Assembly (NCBI GenBank): GCA_024239075.1 | Contig: JANBVI010000021.1 | Coordinates: 1 to 42,059, forward strand | DNA from: Fischerella sp. CENA71 | Lineage (GTDB): Bacteria > Cyanobacteriota > Cyanobacteriia > Cyanobacteriales > Nostocaceae | Length of the DNA stretch: 42,059 nt | Direction: 5' to 3' | Part shown: positions 1 to 6,573 of the stretch, one piece after another | How positions within the stretch are numbered: the stretch's first letter is position 1 | Layout: the number at the start of each line of letters is the position of its first letter | Notes under the pieces: generated by a model | What the model saw: the letters and a program-made list of their open reading frames with translations, nothing else | Told to the model about the DNA's origin: nothing | Database searches by the model: none | Program-made: the position numbers and the translations under genes

Positions 1-102
1 TCAAAGAAAGAGGGTTTATTTCTCTGATGAAGAACATCTAAAACCTTAATTTTTATGCAAATTTAACTTTGATTATATTCTATCAGTTGTTTGTGTAATT
101 AA

Positions 103-432
103 TTCTGCTTAGTTACTTATGCGGACACCACAACCAACTTAGGCAATGGGGGCGTATTTAGTGGCGTTGCTAGAGACACGTTAGGCAGGTACTCTAAGTT
201 CCGCGTGATCGCTTTGTCTGACCAGGCTAGCGCTGCTAATGGTTTAGTCATTCAACAAAGTGCCGATGGATCAAATAAATGGATGACCACAAAACAAGTA
301 GCCCTCGTTGCAAACACAGTGGCAACTCTGATCGAGACTGACATCATCTTAAGGTACGTCCGCGTACAACTAACTAACGGTGCTACACCTACAACCAGCT
401 TAGACGTTAAAAGTTCTTTATCAGCTTGTTAA
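103..432 (+). pseudogene. C-terminal fragment of phage-type structural protein
   Basis: The frame is open from a stop at 100-102 to the TAA at 430-432, but its only start codon is a GTG at 205. Protein-like sequence begins before that GTG: the 28 codons from 121 read ADTTTNLGNGGVFSGVARDT and continue smoothly. A glycine-rich start, an alternating beta pattern and an ending of the RYVRVQLTNGA type resemble small phage tail or decoration domains, which is a family-level impression only. The only nearby ATG (119-121) is in another frame and stops after seven codons. I infer a gene that lost its 5' end, perhaps at a recombination junction near 105-120. Translation from the GTG would give a 75-residue protein. 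Confidence 0.5.
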
Positions 433-479
433 GCCACAATAGAGATGTGATCTACTTTTTCTGTTGTCTGTCTACGATG

Positions 480-508
480 AACCCACCTACAGCAAACATA
501 GGTGGGTT
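480..508 (+). terminator. Hairpin after the structural fragment
   Basis: A perfect 10-bp stem (AACCCACCTA at 480-489, TAGGTGGGTT at 499-508) with a 9-nt loop lies between two convergent genes and is followed by TTATTGTTG. It probably works as an intrinsic terminator for the plus-strand gene and perhaps in both directions. Confidence 0.6.
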
Positions 509-594
509 TATTGTTGAAAATTATTTAAGCTTGTTGAGAAAATAGTCCTCTCAGGATTGCCCACAGTGCCTCTATTTTGAGTTGGGCGTGTGAT

Positions 595-1362
595 TCATCG
601 TCCACTTCTGAGCTTAATCACCACTTCTTTGATGATTGTCTTGTATTGCGGGTGCGACCTGTGAATACGAAGCTCAGACTCGACAGCCATCTGTAGGGTG
701 TCACCTTTAGAGTACCTGGCTTTTATCCCCTCTAGTTGCTTGGGCGTGACGTTGCCTGTACTATCTTGTATTTCTTCATTTCCATCTACAAAGGGATTCC
801 AGGTTGGCTCCTCCTCTTCATCCTCTTCAGCCACACCTTCTTCAGCATTGACTTGACTTTGTTTAAGCTTGCGATAGGTGGGATTCTGCATGAGTTCAGT
901 CATGAGCGTTGCGGCAGTAACTAAGCTCCTCTCAGACGCTAGCTTGTTGTGTACTGCCGTACTGTGGTCTATATCAATCTTGGCTTTGGTTAAGTTGCTG
1001 ATTGTTTCGTATTGTCTCAGTTCCTTAAGTTCCTCTTCCCGGTCAGATGCCCAGTAACTAATACCTGCCAACAATAGGGCCGCCACACCAAAACCTACCT
1101 TAAACAGTGTGGCTGATTTCTCAACATATGCAACTTTAGGGAGTAAAAATGTAGGCTCTCTTTTCTTTGCGAATTCCCTCTGAATCACGTAGGTGTATGG
1201 GGGAAAGTGTAAACCTGTGGGCTTGATGTAGACCTCATACTTTTGCAGAGAACCATAAGCAGCCAACCCTAAGCTGATGATCGCTCCTATGGTAGTGCTG
1301 AGAATAACAGGCTTAAGACTACCAGTGGTGACGCTTACGGCTTGCTTGTCTTGAATAGACAT
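595..1362 (-). CDS. Unrecognised two-TM membrane protein
   Basis: I do not recognise the family. The protein has 255 residues from the chosen start. There is a hydrophobic segment near residues 15-35 (LKPVILSTTIGAIISLGLAA), an extramembrane stretch rich in aromatic and basic residues, and a second hydrophobic segment near 88-106. A long, charged, helical C-terminal half follows, with an acidic run (EEDEEEE) in the middle. An in-frame ATG four codons earlier (1374) exists, but GGAGGTGG sits 2-3 nt ahead of the ATG at 1362, which favours 1362. The gene overlaps the upstream membrane protein gene by about 44 nt, so the two are probably translated from one message. It belongs to the minus-strand run of the accessory element. 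Confidence 0.6.
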   Translation of the reverse strand: MSIQDKQAVSVTTGSLKPVILSTTIGAIISLGLAAYGSLQKYEVYIKPTGLHFPPYTYVIQREFAKKREPTFLLPKVAYVEKSATLFKVGFGVAALLLAGISYWASDREEELKELRQYETISNLTKAKIDIDHSTAVHNKLASERSLVTAATLMTELMQNPTYRKLKQSQVNAEEGVAEEDEEEEPTWNPFVDGNEEIQDSTGNVTPKQLEGIKARYSKGDTLQMAVESELRIHRSHPQYKTIIKEVVIKLRSGR

Positions 1363-1675
1363 ACCCACCTCCAACTACAAAAGCAACGGCTACGAACAGA
1401 AACAGAGGGACAAAAACTTCAGTAAATTGGTAACGCCAGAGTAATTCGATCTCATCCTGATAACCCAGTAAGACACCTACCAACATCCCAGATGAGATTA
1501 AGCCGAATAAGAACCTATCCCTAGTGCCTGCGATCGCAAAGCTGGAAGACACCAAGAATACACCAGCTTTAAAGATGAGGACTATCAGAGCAAAGTCAGG
1601 GAACACACGAGATAAAAATGACAATAGCAGCGTTATGGATGCTGCTAGTACTACAATGGATATAAACTTAGACAT
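1319..1675 (-). CDS. Small polytopic membrane protein, unknown
   Basis: This 118-residue protein is mostly hydrophobic, with about four membrane segments (residues about 4-23, 27-49, 57-72 and 84-106), short loops and a basic end (SRQASRKRHHW). The start is supported by AAAGGAAG about 7 nt ahead. Its 3' end overlaps the start of the next gene. A small membrane protein beside a two-TM protein in a phage- or plasmid-like block could be a holin-like, anchoring or assembly protein, but no motif decides this. Confidence 0.55.
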   Translation of the reverse strand: MSKFISIVVLAASITLLLSFLSRVFPDFALIVLIFKAGVFLVSSSFAIAGTRDRFLFGLISSGMLVGVLLGYQDEIELLWRYQFTEVFVPLFLFVAVAFVVGGGYVYSRQASRKRHHW

Positions 1676-1699
1676 GTTTAATCTTCCTTTAAATAAGAG

Positions 1700-1725
1700 G
1701 GCTAGCTACCACCACATAGCTAGCC
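1700..1725 (-). terminator. Intergenic hairpin in the minus-strand run
   Basis: GGCTAGCTA (1700-1708) and TAGCTAGCC (1717-1725) form a perfect 9-bp stem with an 8-nt loop. On the minus strand it follows the stop of the 217-residue gene by 7 nt and is followed by CTCTTATTT. It may be an attenuating terminator or an mRNA-stabilising hairpin, since the next start follows only 24 nt further on. Confidence 0.45.
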
Positions 1726-1732
1726 TTATGTT

Positions 1733-2386
1733 TTAGATGGCTCCTCTAGTCCATTGCTGGTTTTTCACTTTGCGATCTCGGCTAGCCTGTGCTGTCAGTC
1801 TCTTGGTTTCAGTAGCAGCTAGGGCCGCATCAGTCACAAAATCGAATTGAGCATCAAGTAATTCGGCTTCTTTACCATAGGTAGTGTCGTAGTGTCTTGC
1901 TTGCGCTGCATGTACACGGGCCAGCTTTTGAAGCTTGCGTTCTAGCTTAAGAGCGAGTCTATCTCTCTTGTGTACGTAACCAGCTAATGCCAGCAGTATA
2001 TCTGCTTGAGCAGAGTCAATTTTGTGCTGTTCTTTGAGAGAAGCTTTGACCACATCAGCGTTAAACTCAGCCATCTTTGTAGCTGCTTTCATCGCTTTCT
2101 TCAGTTCTGCCGCGAACTGTGGGAGCAATTTGGCGTTATTCGTGATCAAGTCTATGGTTGTCTTCAGTTCCTTTAAAAGTTGCCTATTGTCCTTATTCAA
2201 TGCCAGCTTGGTGATATCGAAGTTGAGACCTACAGACTTAAATTGTGTTGCCAAGATTTGCTGAACTGGGGCGGGAATGATGGACTGACAAGACACCACA
2301 TTCTTAGGTAGTTGGTAATCGCTTAAGCTTCCCTTGTTGCCATCAATCGCAAACAGATTGCGTTTTGAAACTGTTAAATCAGACAT
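1733..2386 (-). CDS. Helical hypothetical protein
   Basis: This 217-residue protein matches no family I can name. Residues 1-45 include an NLFAIDGNKG stretch. From about residue 60 it is almost entirely helical and charged with heptad-like spacing (for example FAAELKKAMKAATKMAEF and LALKLERKLQKLARVHAA), so a coiled coil or helical bundle is likely. The C-terminus is basic. The start is well supported by AAGGAG 8 nt ahead. A long soluble helical protein among small membrane proteins would suit a structural or scaffolding role in an element, but that is inference. Confidence 0.55.
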   Translation of the reverse strand: MSDLTVSKRNLFAIDGNKGSLSDYQLPKNVVSCQSIIPAPVQQILATQFKSVGLNFDITKLALNKDNRQLLKELKTTIDLITNNAKLLPQFAAELKKAMKAATKMAEFNADVVKASLKEQHKIDSAQADILLALAGYVHKRDRLALKLERKLQKLARVHAAQARHYDTTYGKEAELLDAQFDFVTDAALAATETKRLTAQASRDRKVKNQQWTRGAI

Positions 2387-2398
2387 GGTTAATTCTCC

Positions 2399-2878
2399 TT
2401 ACAAATCAGCTAGTAGTTTTTCTAAATCTGCTTTCATTTGTGCGAATTGCTCAGGACTTAGTATCCCGTCTGGATCTTCTGGTAGTTCCTCTTTAGTTTT
2501 GTTATTGAACTCTTTCTCAGATGCCAAAAAATCCTGCATCATACGCTGACCAAATTTGTAGTGTTGCTGAGATGCATATTGAGCTAAGTCCTCGTATTGC
2601 TTATCAATCATTCGTTTTATCCGAGTTGTACTGTTGATAAGTACACGAGCAATGATTGTCTCCGCATCTGTGTAACCCATAGTTGATAGGTGGGTTACTT
2701 CTGGCTGATTGCTAGGTGTGATCGCGTGTTGTTCTGGGGGCGTGGTGAGAGCATCTAACAATTGCTGCTGCTGATGCTCATCCAAGCATTCGGGAATATT
2801 ACCAAATAAGTTGGTACACAGTTGCTCAACTTTAGCGTGAGAAATATTATGCTGTTCGCTGAATTGTTGCAGATTCAT
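2399..2878 (-). CDS. Hypothetical protein with acidic C-terminus
   Basis: The frame runs up to 2953, but its first 25 codons (rich in Ser, His and Lys) lie inside the end of the upstream gene. I therefore start at the internal ATG at 2878 (MNLQQFSEQHNISHAKVEQL), giving 159 residues. The N-terminus looks like a small helix-turn-helix-like fold. A central part, TTRIKRMIDKQYEDLAQYA, is helical, and the end is acidic (LPEDPDGILSPEQFAQMKAD). Overlap with the upstream gene by 32 nt suggests translational coupling. Function is unknown. Confidence 0.5.
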   Translation of the reverse strand: MNLQQFSEQHNISHAKVEQLCTNLFGNIPECLDEHQQQQLLDALTTPPEQHAITPSNQPEVTHLSTMGYTDAETIIARVLINSTTRIKRMIDKQYEDLAQYASQQHYKFGQRMMQDFLASEKEFNNKTKEELPEDPDGILSPEQFAQMKADLEKLLADL

Positions 2879-3227
2879 AGTCAAACTCTTGTTGTGGGAA
2901 TTGCTTTTCAAATGTGGACTTACTGAACTTTTGTGAAAACTTAAAGTCTTCAATCAATCGGAACTTTAGAGATTTTACGGACGTATGTCGGATATTCAAC
3001 CAAAAGTAAACGTTACACAGACACCACACTTGATACAGGGTCAATCTTGTGGTTGTTTCACGTACTTTACCAATCAGAGGGAAATCATCTCGGTAGGATG
3101 GGCAGCACTCTAAAAGAATCTTGTGGTAGGAAATCACGGTAGTTCTAGAGAGATTAAGTACCGTAGCCACCTTATGCTTTGTAGTGCCATATTCATCCCA
3201 ATCACTTAATTTGAATTTGGTGTACAT
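2847..3227 (-). CDS. Helix-turn-helix protein, possible regulator or initiator
   Basis: The 126-residue product has a helix-turn-helix-like stretch at about residues 15-40 (TTKHKVATVLNLSRTTVISY), where VATVLNLS and TTVISYHKI fit the two helices. The rest is rich in aromatic and basic residues (WLNIRHTSVKSLKFRL). It heads the minus-strand run and reads away from the iteron array just upstream, so it may bind those repeats as a repressor or a replication initiator. No replication-initiator motif is visible. No clear ribosome binding site precedes the ATG. Confidence 0.5.
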   Translation of the reverse strand: MYTKFKLSDWDEYGTTKHKVATVLNLSRTTVISYHKILLECCPSYRDDFPLIGKVRETTTRLTLYQVWCLCNVYFWLNIRHTSVKSLKFRLIEDFKFSQKFSKSTFEKQFPQQEFDYESATIQRTA

Positions 3228-3285
3228 AAACGTTCATTTGTATGGACTGTTCAAAACCGATTGGCGGGGAACGTATCACGACGTT

Positions 3286-3352
3286 TTATTTAATCCTGTT
3301 CAATCAGTGTTTAATCTGTGTTCAACTGCTGTTAAATAGGGCGTTCAGTAAG
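3286..3352 (+). repeat. Array of about 11-bp iterons (TGTTCAAT-type)
   Basis: Five consecutive units begin at 3297, 3308, 3319, 3330 and 3342: TGTTCAATCAG, TGTTTAATCTG, TGTTCAACTGC, TGTTAAATAGG(G) and CGTTCAGTAAG. A weaker unit precedes them at about 3287 (TATTTAATCCT). Isolated copies occur at 3248-3254 (TGTTCAA), 3231-3236 (CGTTCA) and 3455-3466 (CTGTGTTCAACT, identical to 3316-3327). The spacing is about one helical turn, so one protein could contact the same face repeatedly. An AT-rich stretch follows (3361-3410). An iteron origin or a multi-site operator is likely. Confidence 0.65.
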
Positions 3353-3479
3353 AATGTCTGAATTTATTTAAAAGTCCGTTTCCATAGGAGTAGATTTTTA
3401 AATTTTTTCAGCTTGCCTTAACAAACGACTAATTACAGTAGGTAAACGTTAAACCTGTGTTCAACTCAATCTGATAACT

Positions 3480-3511
3480 ATGCTAGCATGAATTCTATGA
3501 AAACTTCATAG
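3480..3511 (+). promoter_or_regulatory. Two palindromes before the RHH gene
   Basis: ATGCTAGCAT (3480-3489) is a perfect 10-bp palindrome, and CTATGAA-AAC-TTCATAG (3495-3511) is a perfect 7-bp inverted repeat. They lie just upstream of a ribbon-helix-helix protein, a class that commonly binds short palindromes in its own promoter, so autoregulatory operators are plausible. Confidence 0.4.
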
Positions 3512-3538
3512 TATTGCATGAAAAAGGATAAATTACTA

Positions 3539-3769
3539 ATGCAAAAGTACAATGAAAGCATACACTGTGATACTGATACAGGCATGACAAAACGAACTAC
3601 TGTAGTCCTTCCCGATGAAGTATACGAAGCATTATTAGGGTGGGCTGAGGAGGAGGGTAGACCTACCGCAAACCTAACAGCCTTTATACTTGAAGCTGCT
3701 GTGAGGTTTAAATACCCTGATAAGTTCCCCATACTGCCCAAGAAGTTTAGAGGCGAAGATCAGCCATAA
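3539..3769 (+). CDS. Ribbon-helix-helix (CopG-like) DNA-binding protein
   Basis: The core TKRTTVVLPDEVYEALLGWA begins with the beta strand and first helix of a ribbon-helix-helix fold. TANLTAFILEAAVRF follows as the second helix. Such proteins dimerise to repress plasmid or toxin-antitoxin promoters. Three starts are possible: ATG 3518 (83 aa), 3539 (76 aa) and 3584 (61 aa, directly before the fold). I chose 3539 because AAGGA lies about 10 nt ahead, but 3584 would give a complete domain. No toxin gene follows. It is transcribed divergently from the helix-turn-helix gene across the iteron region. Confidence 0.6.
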   Translation: MQKYNESIHCDTDTGMTKRTTVVLPDEVYEALLGWAEEEGRPTANLTAFILEAAVRFKYPDKFPILPKKFRGEDQP

Positions 3770-3776
3770 ATAAATA

Positions 3777-3807
3777 TGTCCCCTCTAGCTATGGCTGGAA
3801 GGGGACA
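3777..3807 (+). terminator. Long hairpin between convergent genes
   Basis: TGTCCCC (3777-3783) pairs with GGGGACA (3801-3807). The stem continues inward as TCTAGC with GCTGGA, giving about 13 pairs with one bulged A, one G-U pair and a TATG loop. It lies 7 nt after the RHH stop and 5 nt beyond the frameshift extension of the next minus-strand gene, so it may terminate both. Confidence 0.6.
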
Positions 3808-3812
3808 CACTA

Positions 3813-3958
3813 TCAATCGTTCAAAATATCTTCTACTGCTTCGTTGATTTTCCTGGTTAAGAGCTTTCGTATGGCTGGAGGCATACGAGACACGACGGCA
3901 CTCTTTAGCTTCTCAGCAAGCTCCCTAGTGACCACCTCTGTCGTGTCTTCTTTCCCAC
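3813..3958 (-). other. -1 frame extension with GGGAAAG slippery site
   Basis: On the minus strand, G-GGA-AAG (3956-3950) lies in the zero frame of the RHH gene. Slipping back one base there continues as GKEDTTEVVTRELAEKLKSA and runs 46 codons to a TGA at 3813-3815, giving a 107-residue fusion. The extension is charged and helical and ends just before the terminator hairpin. It has no ATG before its end region. An AGAGG sequence lies about 12 nt upstream of the heptamer, where an internal Shine-Dalgarno stimulates -1 slippage in bacteria. A single-base deletion or a sequence error would look the same. Confidence 0.5.
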
Positions 3959-4135
3959 GGCTATACTACCTCTTGCTATGGACTCTACAAACTCAGACAC
4001 AGACAAACCATATTCCTTAGCTTTCTCTTTTAACAACTGCTGTGCAGTGGGTGTGAGACTTACAGCTACTACTTTCTTAACTTCGTCGTACAACTCTGGC
4101 TTGCCTTTCTCGTTCTTTTGTCCTTTGGTGGGCAT
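3905..4135 (-). CDS. RHH-like DNA-binding protein, zero-frame product
   Basis: From ATG 4135 (MPTKGQKNEKGKPELYDEVK) the product has 76 residues. VVAVSLTPTAQQLLKEKAKE and YGLSVSEFVESIARG fit the strand, helix 1 and helix 2 of a ribbon-helix-helix domain. An upstream extension to 4198 lies in the operator region and is probably not translated. After residue 60 the zero frame ends in a short basic tail and stops at 3905, while the -1 frame continues with well-formed coding sequence. The gene is preceded by direct repeats typical of an autoregulated promoter. It could be a partition or copy-control repressor. Confidence 0.55.
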   Translation of the reverse strand: MPTKGQKNEKGKPELYDEVKKVVAVSLTPTAQQLLKEKAKEYGLSVSEFVESIARGSIAVGKKTRQRWSLGSLLRS

Positions 4136-4154
4136 GATGATTATTCCTACATCT

Positions 4155-4256
4155 ATATAAGCTATTATATATGAGCTAATGCGTTTTATGTCAAGCATTA
4201 TAGCTGTTTTAAATTAGTAACAAATACTTATTGACTAGCTACTATATAAGAGCTAA
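4155..4256 (-). promoter_or_regulatory. Direct-repeat operators before the RHH gene
   Basis: TATATATGAGCTAA (4167-4180) and TATATAAGAGCTAA (4243-4256) match at 13 of 14 bases and are 76 bp apart. A partial copy, TATATAAGCTA, lies at 4155-4165. The first two flank the promoter region of the minus-strand RHH gene and the third is close to its start. Repeated short sites of this kind suit cooperative binding by an RHH repressor. Confidence 0.45.
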
Positions 4257-4550
4257 GGTATTGATATAGACCAACTAAATAGCCTCTCGACCGATAGAAA
4301 GGTGTACGCCCTAGAGGAGCCACCCAAGAGAGAAAAGAGGACAAACACACACATGTTGCACACAGGGCTATAGACGCAAGTCACAAATCAAGGGTGGAAG
4401 CACACATGAGTAGGCTTGATAAAAGCTAATGATCCATGTCGCCCGTTTGGGTAGGAATGAACGATTGATGCCCTGTCTACAGCATGTGTACAAGTCAAGT
4501 CTTCACCAGCTATCCCCACAGGCTGACTGTAGACTTTAAAGGACAAGCTT
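4257..4550 (+). other. Non-coding leader before the AT-hook gene
   Basis: No convincing gene is visible here. A 36-codon frame from ATG 4429 has neither a good ribosome binding site nor a recognisable product. GTCTACAG (4475-4482) and CTGTAGAC (4527-4534) form a perfect 8-bp inverted repeat just ahead of the downstream gene. The region is less AT-rich than the other spacers and may be a structured leader or a small RNA, but this is not established. Confidence 0.3.
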
Positions 4551-4961
4551 ATGTTATCCGCATTAATCGCTCAAGTTATCGAAATATCCCTGGCCCTATA
4601 TGGTGCATTCGTTATCGCCGATGGAATTGAAGGCATGTACTTTTTATGGTTAGAGAAATATAACGAAGTGTTCAAAAGTGTTACAAGTACACCCACGTCA
4701 TCCGAAATCACGACAGGGTATGCAGAATACAGTTTTGGTGATCAAGTCGAGTTTGTCAGGACACGCACAGATAACGAGCCAGAAGCTTCCATAGAGCCAG
4801 CTTTACTTCAAGAACTAGTCAAGGCTGATGATTGGGAAGAGGCTCGCCAACTCATGATGTCTGGTGAGAAAGAGACATCGTTATTCACAGACGACGAAAG
4901 ACCAATTGAACAACCAAAGCGTAAACGTGGAAGACCTAGAAAGAACGCAGTAGCTGTTTGA
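4551..4961 (+). CDS. Membrane-anchored protein with C-terminal AT-hook
   Basis: This 136-residue protein starts with a hydrophobic segment (about residues 3-35, LIAQVIEISLALYGAFVIAD and the following aromatic residues). A polar, acidic middle follows, and the protein ends in PKRKRGRPRKN. The RGRP core flanked by Lys and Arg is a textbook AT-hook for minor-groove binding at AT-rich DNA. The start has AAAGGA 7 nt ahead. A membrane anchor plus a DNA-binding tail suggests tethering of DNA to the membrane, for example in plasmid partition or replication. That role is inference, as I do not recognise a named family. Confidence 0.6.
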   Translation: MLSALIAQVIEISLALYGAFVIADGIEGMYFLWLEKYNEVFKSVTSTPTSSEITTGYAEYSFGDQVEFVRTRTDNEPEASIEPALLQELVKADDWEEARQLMMSGEKETSLFTDDERPIEQPKRKRGRPRKNAVAV

Positions 4962-4970
4962 TTCACACAT

Positions 4971-4997
4971 GCCCACAGCCAGCCGCGATCTGTGGGC
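4971..4997 (+). terminator. Hairpin after the AT-hook gene
   Basis: GCCCACAG (4971-4978) and CTGTGGGC (4990-4997) form a perfect 8-bp stem with an 11-nt loop, 9 nt after the stop. No T run follows, so it could stabilise the mRNA rather than terminate transcription. Confidence 0.4.
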
Positions 4998-5028
4998 TAA
5001 CCATAGCGGCAGTAGATAAAGAGGTTTT

Positions 5029-5382
5029 ATGAAGTACGAGAATTTACAAGAGTATTACTACAACGCATTGATGTGTAGAGAACCACTGCGAGAGCTAGAC
5101 ATGGACGAAAAAATATGGCTAGAACTCTTCATGAAAACAGAGACTTTTGAAAAGATAGCAGCCAATCAACAAGCTGATGAAGATACGCAGCTAAGAGAAC
5201 CTGAATACTTAAAGTGTCTAGAATTCCTCAAGCAAAACTACCCACTACTATCTGAGTACGATTTGAGCAATATTGAGCTTATGCAAACAGGCTATATCGC
5301 TTTGAGTGACATCGTGGCGTCAAACCCCAGATTGGCCAACTTTATCTTTGAGAACCCACAACACTTTGCAAGCTTACAGTGA
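5029..5382 (+). CDS. Hypothetical acidic protein
   Basis: This 117-residue acidic, mostly helical protein has no family I recognise. It is rich in Glu, Leu and Tyr (for example MDEKIWLELFMKTETFEKIA) and has no membrane segment or obvious catalytic motif. The ATG has AGAGG 6 nt ahead. It lies in the plus-strand run between the AT-hook protein and the recombinase operon and is probably an accessory-element gene. Confidence 0.5.
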   Translation: MKYENLQEYYYNALMCREPLRELDMDEKIWLELFMKTETFEKIAANQQADEDTQLREPEYLKCLEFLKQNYPLLSEYDLSNIELMQTGYIALSDIVASNPRLANFIFENPQHFASLQ

Positions 5383-5513
5383 TTAGCTGTTTAAATAAAA
5401 CAGCAAATGTTTGTGGCAGTGTAGGAAGCTTCCATCAATACACACATTTCGATAAGTGGTGTTCAAGTTTAAATCGATTTATACGCATTAATAGAAAGAG
5501 GTACGCTGGCACG

Positions 5514-5771
5514 ATGCATATACGAAAGATGAATCCCAAAAGTTTAGAGAATTTAAGGTTAGGTGCTGTTTCAAGGAAGAAAGGTAAAGTACGAGTCAAT
5601 GTCACCATACTGCCTGAAACAAAACAATGGTTAGAGCGTAGCGGTAATGTTTCAGAACGTATTGATGACATGGTTTGCAAAATACTTAAGCAAGAATTGA
5701 TAGGTAGACACAAACTCGATACAGCACTACAGCGTATAGCCGAACTTGAAAACGAGATTAAAAAAAAGTAA
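5514..5771 (+). CDS. Small putative DNA-binding protein upstream of recombinase
   Basis: The frame is open from a GTG at 5379, but the first 45 codons look non-coding and overlap the previous gene. I start at ATG 5514 (MHIRKMNPKSLENLRLGAVS), with AAAGAGGT about 12 nt ahead, giving 85 residues. A basic N-terminal part (SRKKGKVRVNVTILPETKQW) suggests a ribbon-helix-helix-like or other small DNA-binding fold. The C-terminus is a short coiled coil (ALQRIAELENEIKKK). It ends 15 nt before the recombinase start, so the two are probably one operon, and it may act as repressor or accessory factor. Confidence 0.55.
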   Translation: MHIRKMNPKSLENLRLGAVSRKKGKVRVNVTILPETKQWLERSGNVSERIDDMVCKILKQELIGRHKLDTALQRIAELENEIKKK

Positions 5772-5786
5772 TTCTAGGAGGACATT

Positions 5787-6452
5787 ATGGCTCGCTTAAT
5801 CGGTTACGGTCGCTGTAGCACCACAGAACAGCAATACACCAGACAAGTACAGGAAGAGAAAATCAAAGACTATTGCAAGCTTTACAACCACGAGCTTATC
5901 GGTTTTTATTATGACCACGGTGTCTCAGGCTCCAAGATTGATCGACCTGAACTCAACCGGGCATTGTTGGAACTCACGAGTGGAGAAGCAGAGGGAATGA
6001 TAGTCTACAAACTCGATAGACTTACGCGGAATTTAGGCGACCTATCAGAACTCATGACTAGCTACTTTTCTGATAAGTATTCCCTGGTGAGTGTGTGCGA
6101 CCAACTAGACACCAAAACTCCGTCTGGCAGGCTTGTTATAAACATCTTAGGCAGTGTGGCCCAATGGGAGCTTGAAACCATACGTGATCGCGTAAAATCT
6201 GCCCTAGTGGTTGCCAAAGCTAGCGGCAAGCATTTAGGTAAAGTCCCCTATGGGCATAAGTTGATTAATGGTTATCTAGCCGAAAGTGTGGAAGAGATAC
6301 ACACCATTGACACCATGCGGCAGCTTAGGAATGAAAAGATGTCATATCAAGCCATAGCAAGGCATTTAAACGATGCGGGCATGTTGAATAGAGGCAAGCA
6401 GTGGTATGCAAGCTCTATTCATGATGTTCTCAATCGTGTACCCATACTTTAA
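5787..6452 (+). CDS. Serine recombinase, resolvase/invertase type
   Basis: This 221-residue enzyme catalyses site-specific DNA strand exchange through a phosphoserine link. The catalytic motif YGRCSTTEQ has Ser11 as nucleophile, with Arg9 beside it. YDHGVSGSKIDRPEL (about 42-56) and YKLDRLTRN (about 74-82) carry the conserved arginines, and SGRLVINILGSVAQWELE covers the later part of the catalytic domain. A short C-terminal part from PYGHKL to the end contains a helix-turn-helix-like SYQAIARHLNDAG. It is far shorter than large phage integrases, so a resolvase or invertase is likelier. AGGAGG 6 nt ahead fixes the start. It is the last element gene before the tRNA. Confidence 0.9.
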   Translation: MARLIGYGRCSTTEQQYTRQVQEEKIKDYCKLYNHELIGFYYDHGVSGSKIDRPELNRALLELTSGEAEGMIVYKLDRLTRNLGDLSELMTSYFSDKYSLVSVCDQLDTKTPSGRLVINILGSVAQWELETIRDRVKSALVVAKASGKHLGKVPYGHKLINGYLAESVEEIHTIDTMRQLRNEKMSYQAIARHLNDAGMLNRGKQWYASSIHDVLNRVPIL

Positions 6453-6543
6453 ATTATGTGTACTAGGTCACTACTTGGGATATACTAAGGAATAGTAAAA
6501 CTTTTGGCTGTTTCCCCGCAGGTGAGTGTTAACATAGGAAATT

Positions 6544-6568
6544 GTTGGTTGTTAGTGGAACAAACAAC
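6544..6568 (+). repeat. Inverted repeat between recombinase and tRNA
   Basis: GTTGGTTGTT (6544-6553) and AACAAACAAC (6559-6568) pair over 10 positions with one mismatch around a 5-nt loop. It lies 5 nt before the tRNA. It could be a recombinase recognition site or part of the tRNA promoter region, and nothing seen here distinguishes these. Confidence 0.35.
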
Positions 6569-6573
6569 TGATC

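Noticed and set aside
3518-4198. Toxin-antitoxin pairs built on the two RHH proteins
   Set aside because: Neither RHH gene is followed or preceded by a RelE-, MazF- or PIN-like gene on the same strand.
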